A stretch of DNA of 30,924 nucleotides from NCBI GenBank assembly GCA_003427395.1, contig BFEA01000373.1, positions 639,163 through 670,086 of the forward strand, written 5' to 3'. This DNA comes from Chara braunii (taxonomy: Eukaryota; Streptophyta; Charophyceae; Charales; Characeae). Both the position numbers and the translations under genes were made by a program. A model generated the notes under the pieces. The model was given only the letters and a program-made list of their open reading frames with translations. It was not told the origin of the DNA and searched no databases. Of this stretch, positions 17,280 to 26,639 are shown one piece after another; position 1 is the first letter of the stretch; every line of letters starts with the position of its first letter.

Positions 17280-17480
17280 TACGGTCATTGTAGCTGTATT
17301 TGGCATATCTTTCAGTCTAAATACAGCTAAATACAGCTATAGTGACCTTACGTTGTATTTGGGGGAAGAAGGTAGGAAGTAATACGGTCATTGTAGCTGT
17401 ATTTGGCGTATCTTTCAGTCTAAATACAGCTACATACAGCTATAGTGACCTTACGTTGTATTTGGGGGAAGAAGGTAGTA
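17280..17480. repeat. 103-bp unit in tandem, each a hairpin
   Basis: Unit 1 (17280-17382) and unit 2 (17383 to about 17480) are nearly identical. In each, CGGTCATTGTAGCTGTATTT pairs with AAATACAGCTATAGTGACC with few mismatches, so each unit can fold back. GGGGGAAGAAGGTAG ends both. It could be a duplicated small TIR element or two insertions side by side. Confidence 0.82.
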
Positions 17481-17538
17481 AATACTTCCTAGGCACTTTT
17501 TGTCTGACTGTGGCTGGAAACACCCTCAGCTGGGCGTC

Positions 17539-17765
17539 GCCAGCCATTTTGCCCCTCTTTTCCGGGGCTGGAAACGAACCGCCACGGCCTCCTTTTGGCT
17601 GGAGACGAACCGGCATGAAACGAGCCCTGAAAGTTTTGGCATCATGCAAGCCAGCCATTTTTCCCCGAGGCTGGAAACGAACCGCCACAGGCCTCCTTTT
17701 GGCTGGCGCCCGCCAGCCATTTTGCCCTGGTGACCGAGCCCCGAAAGTTGCGGCAGCATGCAATC
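17539..17765. repeat. About 111-bp tandem repeat with CCAGCC/GGCTGG stems
   Basis: GCCAGCCATTTT starts at 17539, 17650 and 17712. GGCTGGAAACGAACCGCCAC and GCCTCCTTTTGGCTGG recur in units 1 and 2, and CGAGCCC(T/C)GAAAGTT with CATGCAA at the end of units 1 and 3. Unit 2/3 is internally rearranged. Confidence 0.75.
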
Positions 17766-18009
17766 CTCATGCGCGCTGCACAAGAAATACATCCAGGAAA
17801 ATCGCGTTGCATGCACGACCTTTTTTGCCTGGATGTGCTTTTTGGGACGCTGCAGGCCGGTACATCCTGCCACACACGCATCACGCATCCAGCCGTGTTG
17901 TTGAAAAATGGCTAGGAAATGTACTGGTGGTTTGGGACACTTGGCTCTTGTGGCTGAGGCCGCCGGTTCGCTTCCGTGATAAGGCCAGAAAATGCATTTT
18001 CATAACTTC

Positions 18010-19020
18010 TGAGGAAGCTCCTTAGGCACACCAAGCACAACAACTTGAAGCACAGCAAACACGGCAAGCACGGCAGGCGCAAGCTCAGGCGCAAACGCAG
18101 CAACAAATGCATCAAGAGTGGCTGTCACAGCAAACACAACAAGGGCAGAAGATACAGCAGATGCAGCAGGCACAGCAAACACAACCAGCGCACCAAGCGC
18201 AGCAAGGGCCGGGGGACGAGTCGCTGGAAGGGACAAGGGCCTCGGACTTTTGCGTAGATGCCTTCGGCGCCCAAACGATGGATGTGGACCCGCAGCTACA
18301 CCCCCCCCAGATGTGGCAATGGCTGATTGGGGGAATGATCCGGACGCACCTCCGAAATAGATGGATCTGGACCTCAATATTCAAACAATTGCAGAATGGA
18401 TAATTCAACATTTGAGGTCACAACACCCACAAGGAAAGGAGGAGTATTGGGATGCGTCGTATGTGGAACTGGTTACATTATTAAACAATAGCACGGCACT
18501 CAGAGAGGCACTAACATCTAGCCCTCCAGCCCATTGGACATGGGCGGAGGTCCTTTTGCGCATCGGATTCCTCATTATTGCCCGGGGCCGGTTTTACCCC
18601 CCGCCGACCCAGGACCCTCCCTGGGCACAACAAGATCCAGATCGGGAACAACAGCAGCAAGCCCCTCCCCCGCCGAAGAATCAGCATACCCAGCAAGAGG
18701 AGGAGGGCGGAATGGATACCTTTGACGAGGGGCTGACTTCGCGGCGCCTGAAGTTGCGCAAGCTCATTGAAGTGGGCCTCTTTGAGTTCCCCCTCTCTAA
18801 GACAGATGACGTATTGGTGCTCCCAATGAGGAAGACTGATAGGAAGTGGGAGGCCGGGCTATCCCCGGTTGGGGATAAGGGAGCGGTCACACTTCATGGT
18901 TGGGAATTCCCGTCTCATACTGAGGATATAAAAGAAAGGGATACAGCGTTCACAAAACAAGTAGGAAATTTCATCTCCAAACACTATGCACTGCAGCACC
19001 AGGGGCCAGGGCTGCAATGA
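18010..19020 (+). pseudogene. Gln-rich ORF1-like protein of the second LINE
   Basis: From about 18020 a plus-strand frame reads a dense Gln/Ala tract (AQQTRQARQAQ, IQQMQQAQQTQ) to about residue 70, then DESLEGTRASDFCVDAFGAQ. A C9 run at about 18300 shifts the frame, a TAG lies at 18358-18360, and the same frame continues at 18361 with 219 codons: MDLDLNIQTIAEWI, EYWDASYVELVTLLNN, HWTWAEVLLRIGFLI, then a second Gln/Pro-rich tract and RRLKLRKLIEVGLF. It precedes a LINE endonuclease on the same strand, so by position it is ORF1 or an N-terminal extension. I recognise no named domain. Gln-rich ORF1 is unlike the Lys/Glu-rich ORF1 of the first LINE. Confidence 0.55.
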
Positions 19021-19375
19021 GGATGGAGGGGTGTGGACAGCAGATGGCACAAAACGACCTCTTCCTCCTCTTTGAACCCAATAAGACAGTCAACTTGCAC
19101 TGACACAATCATAACGCGTTGCTGGCCTTACAGTGTCTGAAAGTTAAGGCCAGCAGTTTTTGAACAGATGAAGATGTGTGTAAATGCCTGTGTAGAACGG
19201 TTAGGAAAAGAGTCTTGTCCTTGGAGAGATGGGATGTTAAGAGATGACAACCATTGTGAGTATACCCCCCACCATATGCAATAAAACGGCTAGAGGGATG
19301 AATGGCATTGAGATATTGTATTGTAGGAACCCGACTCGGCAGCAGTGTGTGCGATTGGAAGATCTGGACCCGAGG
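19021..19375. other. ORF1-ORF2 junction region of the second LINE
   Basis: No frame of interest on the plus strand. GCTGGCCTTA (about 19121) and TAAGGCCAGC (about 19145) form a short inverted repeat around CAGTGTCTGAAAGT. Confidence 0.4.
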
Positions 19376-20043
19376 TCCATCAATGTAAATGGCCTCGCAA
19401 CAGTTAACCCGGAAAAGCATTAGGCTATCTGGGATCAGCTTAGGGGTATGGGGAGAAGGAGATGGCTGGACGTGATCTGTATTCAAGAGACTCATTTACA
19501 GAAAAAGCCAGAACATAATAGAGCCCATAAGGTCATCTGGCCACACCCCGCAGTGGGGGCCCACGCTCTCAAACCTGGAACAACAGGGGTAGCAATATGG
19601 ATACCCCCTGACTCAAGGTTTCAGATGGTTCACTGGGTAACTGACGAATGAGAGGGGCGGTGGGTATCAGTGCTCGGTATGCTTGAGCTGGAATTGATTT
19701 GCGTTTTGTGCATCTACTCCCCCAATACAATGGGGTCTCAGAGGAGGGCATTCTTTGAGGGGCTTGGTGCACAGCTGCCAGAAGGAATCTTGTTGATCAT
19801 TGCTGGGGATTTTAATGCAGCCCCAAACAGATGGCGGGACAGATGGAACCCACAAAAGTCTCCCGCCTTTGCGAGCGGATGACTTCGGGTCTATGTGACT
19901 CCCTCTCCGTCTTTGACACTTTTCTCCCCCTCCATCCGAATGACCGTACTTTCACGTGCATAAGAGACAGTGATCTGTCACGACTGTCCAAATCCCGTAT
20001 AGACCTGATACTTCATTCTAATGACCTACAAGACGCACTTTGA
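19376..20043 (+). pseudogene. Second LINE, APE-type endonuclease remnants
   Basis: INVNGLATVNPEKH, then a TAG, then IWDQLRGMGRRRWLDVICIQ followed by ETHLQKK gives the N-terminal EEP region with its metal-binding Glu. After a stop near 19650, ILLIIAGDFNAAPN (about 19785-19828) supplies the Asp-x-Asn motif, and LSKSRIDLILHSND near 20000 the SRID region. Three blocks in shifting frames. Function by family: target nicking. Confidence 0.8.
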
Positions 20044-20505
20044 TGGTCAGCCAGCTCCCACACAACCCGCAGCCAGGTCTGGACCACAAGACGTGTGGGG
20101 TGGACCAGGGACTCGGTTTTTACAAGCTAAATATCTCTCTATTGAAAGACCAGCATTTCGTATAATGATGTAGGACACATGGTAATAGTACGTAATACTG
20201 GCACCAATAAATACCTCTCTCCCAATCTCCTCTTACATGGTTCAATAATGACTCGGAAAGAAATGTAAGGAATACTCTAAGGCAAAGGCAACCCTACGCT
20301 ATCGATAGGAAATGGACACTCATAAGGACTTGCAAGACTTGGAACAATAGTCAGGTTCTCAGAAACATATCGCCACCATCCAGAGATTGAAAGACCAGTT
20401 TTTCCAATTCGCTCAATATAGATGACAAGGAATTAGGCTACAAGGAAAAATGTCCAAACTCACTAAAGAGGGCATGATGGATACACACTTTTCTAGTATG
20501 GCAAG
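20044..20505 (+). pseudogene. Second LINE, linker between endonuclease and RT
   Basis: No open frame longer than about 60 codons, but broken plus-strand pieces such as KMSKLTKEGMMDTHFSS-like sequence at about 20450-20510 fit the linker region of LINE ORF2. Confidence 0.4.
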
Positions 20506-21415
20506 TTGGCAACAACGCGAGTACGATGGACCGTGATAGAGGCACTTTACGACCCAGAGAAAGGGGAGGAAGTCATAGCAACGGACACTGCGCATTGCAT
20601 ATTGATAACGAGAACATTCTTCAAACAATTGTACATGTTTCAGATCTCGGAGTCGCAAAGAGAAGCATGGGTCAGAGATCTCGAGGAGTTTTTGGCCCCC
20701 CTAGACAAGCGTTTTTCCCAAAAACAGCGGGAACGCTTGGAGAGGCCGTTGTCAAAAAGTGAGATTTGGATGATACTTCTTCAAATAGAAGATGGAAAAG
20801 CGTCAGGCATTGATGGCCTCCCTAACGAGCTTTTAGAATGTATGTTGTCAGGTTTGAACTCGGATACATGAGAATACTATAAGAAGGTGTGGGAAGTCGG
20901 GTAGATGGGAAACGTGGTAACTGCCATTTCGTCAAAATGGACATCTTTTATTTTTTGAACGAAATTGAAACTGAGTTTTTTGGCCGAAAACTCGTCAAAA
21001 TTTGTTGTTCCTGAGGGTCCAGCGTTTTACAAACGCTAGACCCCCTGGCTGTACATGGACCTAGCTTGAGACCAGGCACCTCCAAGCAGTCCTGCCTGGA
21101 GGTGTCTGGTCTCAAGCTAGGTCCATGTACAGCCAGGGGGTCCAGCGTTTGTAAAACGCTGGACCCTCAGGAACAACAAATTTTGATGAGTTTTCGACCA
21201 AAAAACTTAGTTTCAATTTCGTTAAAAAAAAAAAAAATGTCAATTTTGACGAAATGGTCGTTTGGTGTCTCTACTGTAGAAGAAGGGGGATAAAATGAAT
21301 CTTAAGAACTGCAAACCTTTCACACTCCTCACAATTGTTTACGAAATGTTGTGGAAAGCGCTGACAAATCGAATGACGGAGGTCCTCGAGGACATTATAC
21401 ACCCAACATGGACGA
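20506..21415 (+). pseudogene. Second LINE, RT N-terminal pieces
   Basis: 20506-20871 includes LERPLSKSEIWMILLQIEDG and KASGIDGLPNELLE, the classical start of a LINE RT. After the palindrome (20924-21257), KKGDKMNLKNCKPFTLLTIV and YEMLWKALTNRMTEVLEDII (about 21282-21412) match the next RT block (DLKNxRPITLLTIVYKILAKAL type). Some RT sequence expected between the two blocks is missing, so the palindrome's arrival was accompanied by, or followed by, deletion. Motifs A to C are absent. Confidence 0.8.
20924..21257. repeat. 334-bp near-perfect palindrome
   Basis: Arms 20924-21089 and 21092-21257 are reverse complements with few mismatches and small indels, around a 2-nt centre (TC). Outermost words are CCATTTCGTCAAAAT and ATTTTGACGAAATGG. 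Near the centre CTAGCTTGAGACCAG faces CTGGTCTCAAGCTAG. Each arm contains its own hairpin, GTCCAGCGTTT with AAACGCT(A/G)GAC. It interrupts the RT of the second LINE. GTAGA occurs just outside both ends, a possible target duplication. Foldback element or inverted duplication. Confidence 0.9.
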
Positions 21416-22247
21416 TTGAATCACACTACTTGCTTACGAATGTACCAAACCAGGCATCGGCAAAAGTCCACACCACACAGGAAGAGAGGAGAACGAGGAG
21501 AAGAGAGGAGAAGGAAAGGAGAGATAATCAGTAGACGACATGTCCCGAAACCCGAATGCGACTTGTTAAAAAATGATAACATCCATGAAGCTGGCGTAGG
21601 ACCGTACCGGTTTCACCTGGCCGCCAACCAGGATCATCAGGGGTCTAGTCTGTCAAGACAGACGACATGTAGTCTATTAGTTATATACCAGAAGAATAGA
21701 AACGTCAACACCACCTTCACTAGACGAAAAACTCATCTTCAGTCGCGCCTCGAACCTTCTAGAAACAAAACCAAAAACCCGTAGTACCACAGGTGACTTG
21801 TTCAAGTCTAACCTACAGCATACTAAAATCGAAATAGTTCATAAAAAAACAAACACAATACAGCATCTCATACTTCACTCATACCGGTCCACTAGTCCCA
21901 GGCCGTTCCCACAACCGATGACCGGTCCCCTGTTCAAACCTTCTGAGGGACCTTGTTCTGAGTGCAGGTGAACGTCGATGGCTAGTAAGTAGAGGGAGTT
22001 GAGTTGTTGACCTGGTTCGAACAGTGGACCTATTGGACTGAGGGAATAAATGTTGTGATGCGCCACTTTCAATCAACCCCCCTACATACTGGCCAACCAA
22101 CAAACACCTGCTTACTTACCACTTTTCCCATTCATCTTATACATGCAAATCCCCACATTAAGACAGGCGGAACAACGTACGTTCAATTGGAGATCATTAC
22201 TTCACCAAGCTACTTACTATACCTTACAAACACATTCAGACCCTTAC
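21416..22247. other. Spacer between LINE 2 and the Penelope-like element
   Basis: Contains a purine-rich GAGGAGAACGAGGAGAAGAG-type stretch at about 21485-21525 and otherwise unassigned DNA. The right part may hold the 3' UTR of the minus-strand Penelope-like element. No end could be fixed. Confidence 0.4.
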
Positions 22248-23747
22248 TCACCAACTTCCCCCTAACCTCGGGGGAGACCCCATGAGCATCATCCTGGAGC
22301 GGCACCATTTTGTCAACACCGGTATCCAATCCTGCCAGAGTCCTCCAAACTTCCGTGAGAAATTGACCAACGCGTTGTCAAAGAAATCATCCTGGTAACC
22401 ACGTATCCACAACTCGTTCTTCAGGGAGAGCAACAGAGGCAACACCATCCAATCCATCCAGGAAAAAACTTTAGCCCTATGAAGAAAGGACGAAATCACA
22501 ACACACTTCTGCTTCTGACTCGTGAACGACGAAAAATCCTGAATACACTGAAAAGTCAACCTCCCCCCACTTCCCAACTCCTAATTCTTAATGTCGGGGA
22601 CACACACAACCCCATTGCGACCCCGACACACTTTCAGCACACAACCTAGATAGTTCCATTCATCACCTTCACTAGTACGTTCGAGCACAAGATTCTTGTC
22701 GTAACACCGACTAAATGCTTCAATCACTTGATGACAATTCAACCTCTCCTCCTTCGATCCTTTCTTACAGACAGCGAACACAGACACATCATCGACCAGT
22801 CGAAACCCCCTGACCAACCTCGTATCACAAGCAAGGCTATTAAGAAAACAAAACTCGTTATCTGCACAAAGCAAACAAGTCAGCGCTGGACCCATGGACT
22901 TACCCATCGGGATCCCCACCGTTTCTCGGAGCAACCGACCAGCAGCCAGAACAAAGGTATGTTCCAGCTCTAAAGAGACAAAAAATACAATCATCTGAAA
23001 GGTAACCTTCCTCCATCCCATTTTAACAGCACCTCTTAGCAGTTTATCACCTTTCCCCTGTTTCCTGACAACAACACCCTTGATCCCCTTCGCGATCCAA
23101 AATTCGACGGCCCAAGTCAAAGCGCTTAAGATAGACTGATGCGGGAGATTTGAAAACATCTCCTTGACATCAAACGAAGCTCCAATAACCTCATCCTTAT
23201 CGGTCAACCCGTTGTTCACCATTTGTATCCCTTTCATCAAATCAACACAGCTTCGTAGATTAAAATTCGAACCCGTCGGCAAGTTCCAGAGCAAGGCATT
23301 AACCACCCGTGACATAGTCCTTCCCCCTGTCGCATTACCTTCTGGATACGATGGGCAGATAGGCCTCCATCGGTTAGTATCCTTATGTTTTGGGATACAA
23401 TAAGTCTTCCCAAACCCTCCATTCCTCAGCCATTTCCCAACTTGATTAAGTAGCAACTCATCATACCTAACCCGACAACTTTCCAACACACGTTCCTCAG
23501 GATCAGCGCAAAGCGAAAAGGATGCATTACCAAAGAACAGCTTGCTCATCCCAGCCTCATACAGAACCGGGCAGCGCGCGTACGTGTCCCCCATATTATG
23601 ATCGATGGGACTGCAGACTAGGCCTTTTAACACTCCGCAAAAGGGTCGAAGATCATCTTTAGTAATAACTTCCGAAGAGGAGAGCCCAGACGGTTTGAGA
23701 AAAAAAGGTCCAAGAAGATCATCAGTAATGAGAGCAGGATCAACCAC
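22248..23747 (-). pseudogene. Penelope-type reverse transcriptase
   Basis: The block 23747-22581 (388 codons) shows, by residue, LVCSPIDHNMGDTYARCPVL (43-62, the 'PLDKNxG' region of Penelope RTs), GKTYCIPKHKDTNRWRPICP (113-132), ASFDVKEMFSNLPH (190-203, motif A, catalytic Asp193), VGIPMGKSMGPALTCLLCAD (277-296, motif B) and FRLVDDVSVF (315-324, motif C with Asp319 and Asp320). In many relatives motif C begins R-Y-I/V-D-D; here Tyr is Leu. After TAG (22580-22578) the same frame continues to 22248 with HRAKVFSWMDWMVLPLLLSL and no C-terminal GIY-YIG. Function by family: copies element RNA at nicked ends. The upstream part lies in another frame. Confidence 0.88.
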
Positions 23748-24502
23748 AGGTATGGAGGGATGTGCTGAAAAAGAAGAGAGTAATTGTGAGCGAAGCGCTT
23801 CCCGCGAATGTACACGTGTCGGCGAAGCAGATTCCTAGAATTCTTCATCCACGCCGGGAAACACTCAAGATCATTGATACGAAACGCCACATGACCATCA
23901 ACACGCGGGAGACTCAGATCGCAGTCACGGCACACACAGGTTGCCCGGATCAGCGTCGAAGCAGCACGAAAATTATGAATCATGTCGCCCACACTTTTAT
24001 TCCGACACCATACCACCCTCATTCGTTGTACTAACATTAACCTCCATGTCGGGCTTTCGACCAACCCACAAACAATCCTTGCACACAACTTACGAACCCC
24101 CGCCTTGCTGATCTCATCATCGAACACAACCCGAATCACTAATCTCTTCCTAACGTGGATTCCAAACCTAGAAAGGATACCATGAGATAGAAGGCAGCGT
24201 AACCGAAAACGGGAGCGTTTCTCACTGAAAGTTCGAACAGCCGTATACGCCGCAATCAACAAATCAAAATCCCAAATCTTTAACGCAACACGACTTCTCG
24301 GATCACTTAAGAAATCCGCCAGGGGAGATTTAAGAACCAACGACCCTCTTAAAAAGGGAATAACAGTGTCAACCGTCAACGTCACTCCACCTTTCAACCA
24401 CCCATGTGCATGTCTCAGCTCGACTCTTCCAAAGATAGAAGACACCAGACTGCCACCATATCGTCTTTTAAGAACCTTCCACTGATGTCCCCTCCGACAC
24501 AA
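23627..24502 (-). pseudogene. Penelope element, linker region before the RT
   Basis: A 291-codon block, out of frame with the nuclease upstream and the RT downstream, overlapping both. Residues about 150-215 are the most protein-like: CGLVESPTWRLMLVQRMRVV, NKSVGDMIHNFRAASTLIRA, then TCVCRDCDLSLPRVDGHVAF. The Cys-x-Cys-x2-Cys cluster with a following His recalls the Cys-rich stretch preceding the RT in Penelope-like proteins, but I cannot name a domain. PPYLWLILLSLLMIFLDLFF near the end overlaps the start of the RT block and is probably frame-shadow sequence; the true protein likely switches frame there. Confidence 0.6.
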
Positions 24503-25236
24503 TGCACTACGACACGATCAATAGATTGCTCAACACAAAAGTTCAAAATCCTAGATAAGCTCAATGACACAATCCCTAGACTAGAGTGGAACGACACCAA
24601 CTTCCCATTCCTCAATTGAGAAGGTACCTTCTGCGACACATCACCTTCGATCCCACGCCTTTTCTTCCTTTGTCGCTCCTTCAAACCAAGCCTCCTTCGC
24701 GATCGCTTAGGCTTGTCCCTCACATTCAGAGCTCGAGAAAGAAGACAAATAAAAAACTTCTCCGTTTCCAAGAGACCATCCTCCGAACACCTACACAAAG
24801 GAATAACCGCAAAATTAGACGTTCCACAACGCCTCATCCACCTATACAACTTTTCATTACGCTTCCCTCCCTCGGCCACTGAAATCGTACTCGCCCGATA
24901 CGCATGCTCCCGCCACCTAGAGTGAAGATCCCGTTGAGTACTCCCTACATACAAATGCCGAGACCATGGGGAAATCAACACATAAATAACCGGACCCTTC
25001 CATTCTTCCTTCGCAAACACACCAGGAGCACAAGCACTGAGAATGAAATCAATTAACTTAGTTCCCCACGCAATCTGTCCCATGAGAATCAGGTCACACA
25101 ACGCAAAGCTAAATAACAAATTCAAATCCTTACTCCGCAAAATCTTAGCAGACCGAGATCGCAAATCACAACAAAGTCGCACTGTTTTCCACAAATAAGA
25201 CGCGTCTGGGAGTGATTCTAGGAAACAGCTGAGTCA
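24415..25236 (-). pseudogene. GIY-YIG endonuclease domain, N-terminal to RT
   Basis: The frame is open from a TGA near 25237 and has a possible ATG at 25083-25081. Counting from 25194, GPVIYVLISPWSRHLYVGST (residues 67-86) is the GIY...YIG core, with Ile70-Tyr71 and Tyr82-Val83-Gly84. RDLHSRWREH (88-97) supplies the conserved Arg and following His, NEKLYRWMRR (113-122) the next helix, and LLETEKFFICLL (141-152) the metal-binding Glu. ALNVRDKPKRSRRR closes the domain with a basic tail. About 65 residues precede it, including Cys8, Cys9, Cys33 and Cys55, which could belong to a zinc-binding lead-in as reported for the permuted clade. Function by family: nicks target DNA for element integration. 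Confidence 0.87.
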
Positions 25237-26629
25237 ACCTCATCCCCCTTATCGGAGCTCCCCTCCCCATCATCACTAACCTCATGCAAAGACACCCCAC
25301 CGCCCTTCGCAGGTCCGTCGTTACCCCCAAACGCTCGTGCCAACCTTATCTGCGCAATTGCCTCCTTAGTGCAATCCAAGGTAGTATAATCAACACCTTC
25401 TTTTTCGCAGATGACACGCACCTCGTCCTTTTTTTTGTTCCTTAGATCCTTCCTAGTTTCACAAAGAAAAACATCACGCCGATCCCCTGTGGCAACCGGA
25501 GTTTTTCCTTTGTCCTTCCTAGCCGTTGGCAGAACAATCTCGTCCACAGCACCATTACAGGCCCGACGTGGCTGACCTGCAGCATCATCCAGACGACTTC
25601 GTAAGTTCGTTCCTCGTGTCTTAGGTCGACCCTCCATTTCCATTTTGGCCAGAGCCTCCTTTAACCTCTCGACCTCCTCTTCTGAATCTTTGCGTGCTTT
25701 CACCTCCTTGAGCCGCATCTCTTTCAAAAGTTCCACTTCCTCCTTATGCCGATCAACTATCCCTTTCAACTGGTTGTCAACCAATCGGACCACCGGTGAG
25801 GCTAACGGAGTAACTCGCGGTCGTACTCTAGCCTGAGTAGTCGGAGTAGGTCCAACGGTGATGCTGCCACGCTTATTGCCTGGTCGCAAGGCTTCACACC
25901 TCCATGCATCCGCGTTTGCCTCGGCCTCCTCACATTGTCGCTGAAGAGCGTGGATAACTTCTTCAAGGGAAGCAAATCGTTTGTCGGCAGCGACCTTCAT
26001 ATCTGCTTGCTCACGTCTTAACCTTGTTAACTCGTCACTCCCGGAGACTGGTTGAACCACCTCGGCAGACGTGCTGGTCGTCCCTGCAATTCCTCGATCC
26101 TTGCCTTCAGCAACTCAACCTCTGAAACTCCCGTCCCCTTCTTCACATTAATAGCATCGTAGACTTTGTCCAATTTGATAGAAACCTCCTTGCTAATCTG
26201 CGAACGAAAATCTTCACGGTCTTTCTTGTCCAATCGGCGTCTCTCTTCCTCCTCACGTACTTTCTTCAATCGCTCTTCTTCTTCCTTAGCCGCATGTTCC
26301 TTGCCCTCATCCGCTTCGTGTTTTCCCCTAATAACCGCGAACTGTTCTTCCAAAGTGGACACCCTCTTCCCCAGCCACCCACTACCTCCACAATACTCGG
26401 AAAACCCGTTGACCGCAGTCTCGACATTAGAACCTTGGTTAGTATTGGAAAACTGAGGACCAGGAAGAGTCAAAAGAGGAGCGGGGACGATAGTTGTACT
26501 AACCGAAGTGTTACCTCCGTTCACCCTACGATCTGGGAGAGAGCAAAAACGAGAGATGTGTCCTCATTGACCGCAATTATAGCACGACCTATTCTCCTGC
26601 ACAAATCCATTCTGGTTATTTGAAGCCAT
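25218..26629 (-). pseudogene. Gag-like ORF: CCHC knuckle, coiled coil, SAP-like motif
   Basis: ATG at 26629-26627 starts MASNNQNGF, then CYNCGQ, TGA, GHISRFC: a perfect CX2CX4HX4C zinc knuckle broken by TGA at 26566-26564. The frame runs to 26027, through a Glu/Lys/Arg-rich coiled coil (KEEEERLKKVREEEERRRLD). A shift near 26030-26060 leads into the second block (26060-25218) with more coiled coil (HKEEVELLKEMRLKEVKARK) and then DLRNKKKDEVRVICEKEGVD followed by YTTLD, resembling a SAP-type DNA-binding motif. It ends in an acidic Gly/Ser tail at TAG 25220-25218, about 17 nt inside the nuclease frame. A gag-like RNA-binding role is inferred. A captured host or other retroelement ORF is the alternative. 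Confidence 0.72.
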
Positions 26630-26639
26630 CGCTGAGAGT

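Larger units (their letters stand above)
18010..21415 (+). mobile_element. Second LINE, plus strand, heavily decayed
   Basis: Order on the plus strand: Gln-rich ORF1-like region, about 350 nt without frame, APE-type endonuclease pieces (19376-20043), linker remnants, and RT pieces (20506-20900 and 21280-21415) split by a palindrome. Homology fades after IIHPT at about 21412, so the RT palm, motif C and 3' end are missing. Numerous stops and shifts. It belongs to a different family from the 6-13.7 kb LINE. Confidence 0.8.
22248..26629 (-). mobile_element. Penelope-like element with N-terminal GIY-YIG
   Basis: On the minus strand the order is CCHC knuckle and coiled-coil ORF (26629-25218), GIY-YIG nuclease (25236-24415), Cys/His-containing linker (24502-23627) and Penelope-type RT (23747-22248). 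Most Penelope-like elements carry GIY-YIG after the RT. Having it before matches the permuted clade described as Chlamys/Naiad from green algae, protists and invertebrates (recalled knowledge). At least three frameshifts and two in-frame stops (TGA 26566-26564, TAG 22580-22578) make the copy inactive. I did not find terminal repeats, an internal hammerhead or a target duplication. Confidence 0.85.

Noticed and set aside
17539-17765. Coding exon with conserved repeats
   Set aside because: The repeats preserve DNA stems rather than a reading frame, and unit lengths break the frame.
25218-25236. Programmed frameshift between the gag-like ORF and the nuclease
   Set aside because: The overlap is suggestive, but no clear slippery heptamer was recognised and the copy contains other ordinary frameshifts, so I cannot separate programming from decay.
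3247-26629. Direct link between the hammerhead at 3247 and the Penelope-like element
   Set aside because: Hammerheads are known in Penelope terminal repeats, but here they are about 19 kb apart on opposite strands with two LINEs between, and no shared flanking repeat was seen.
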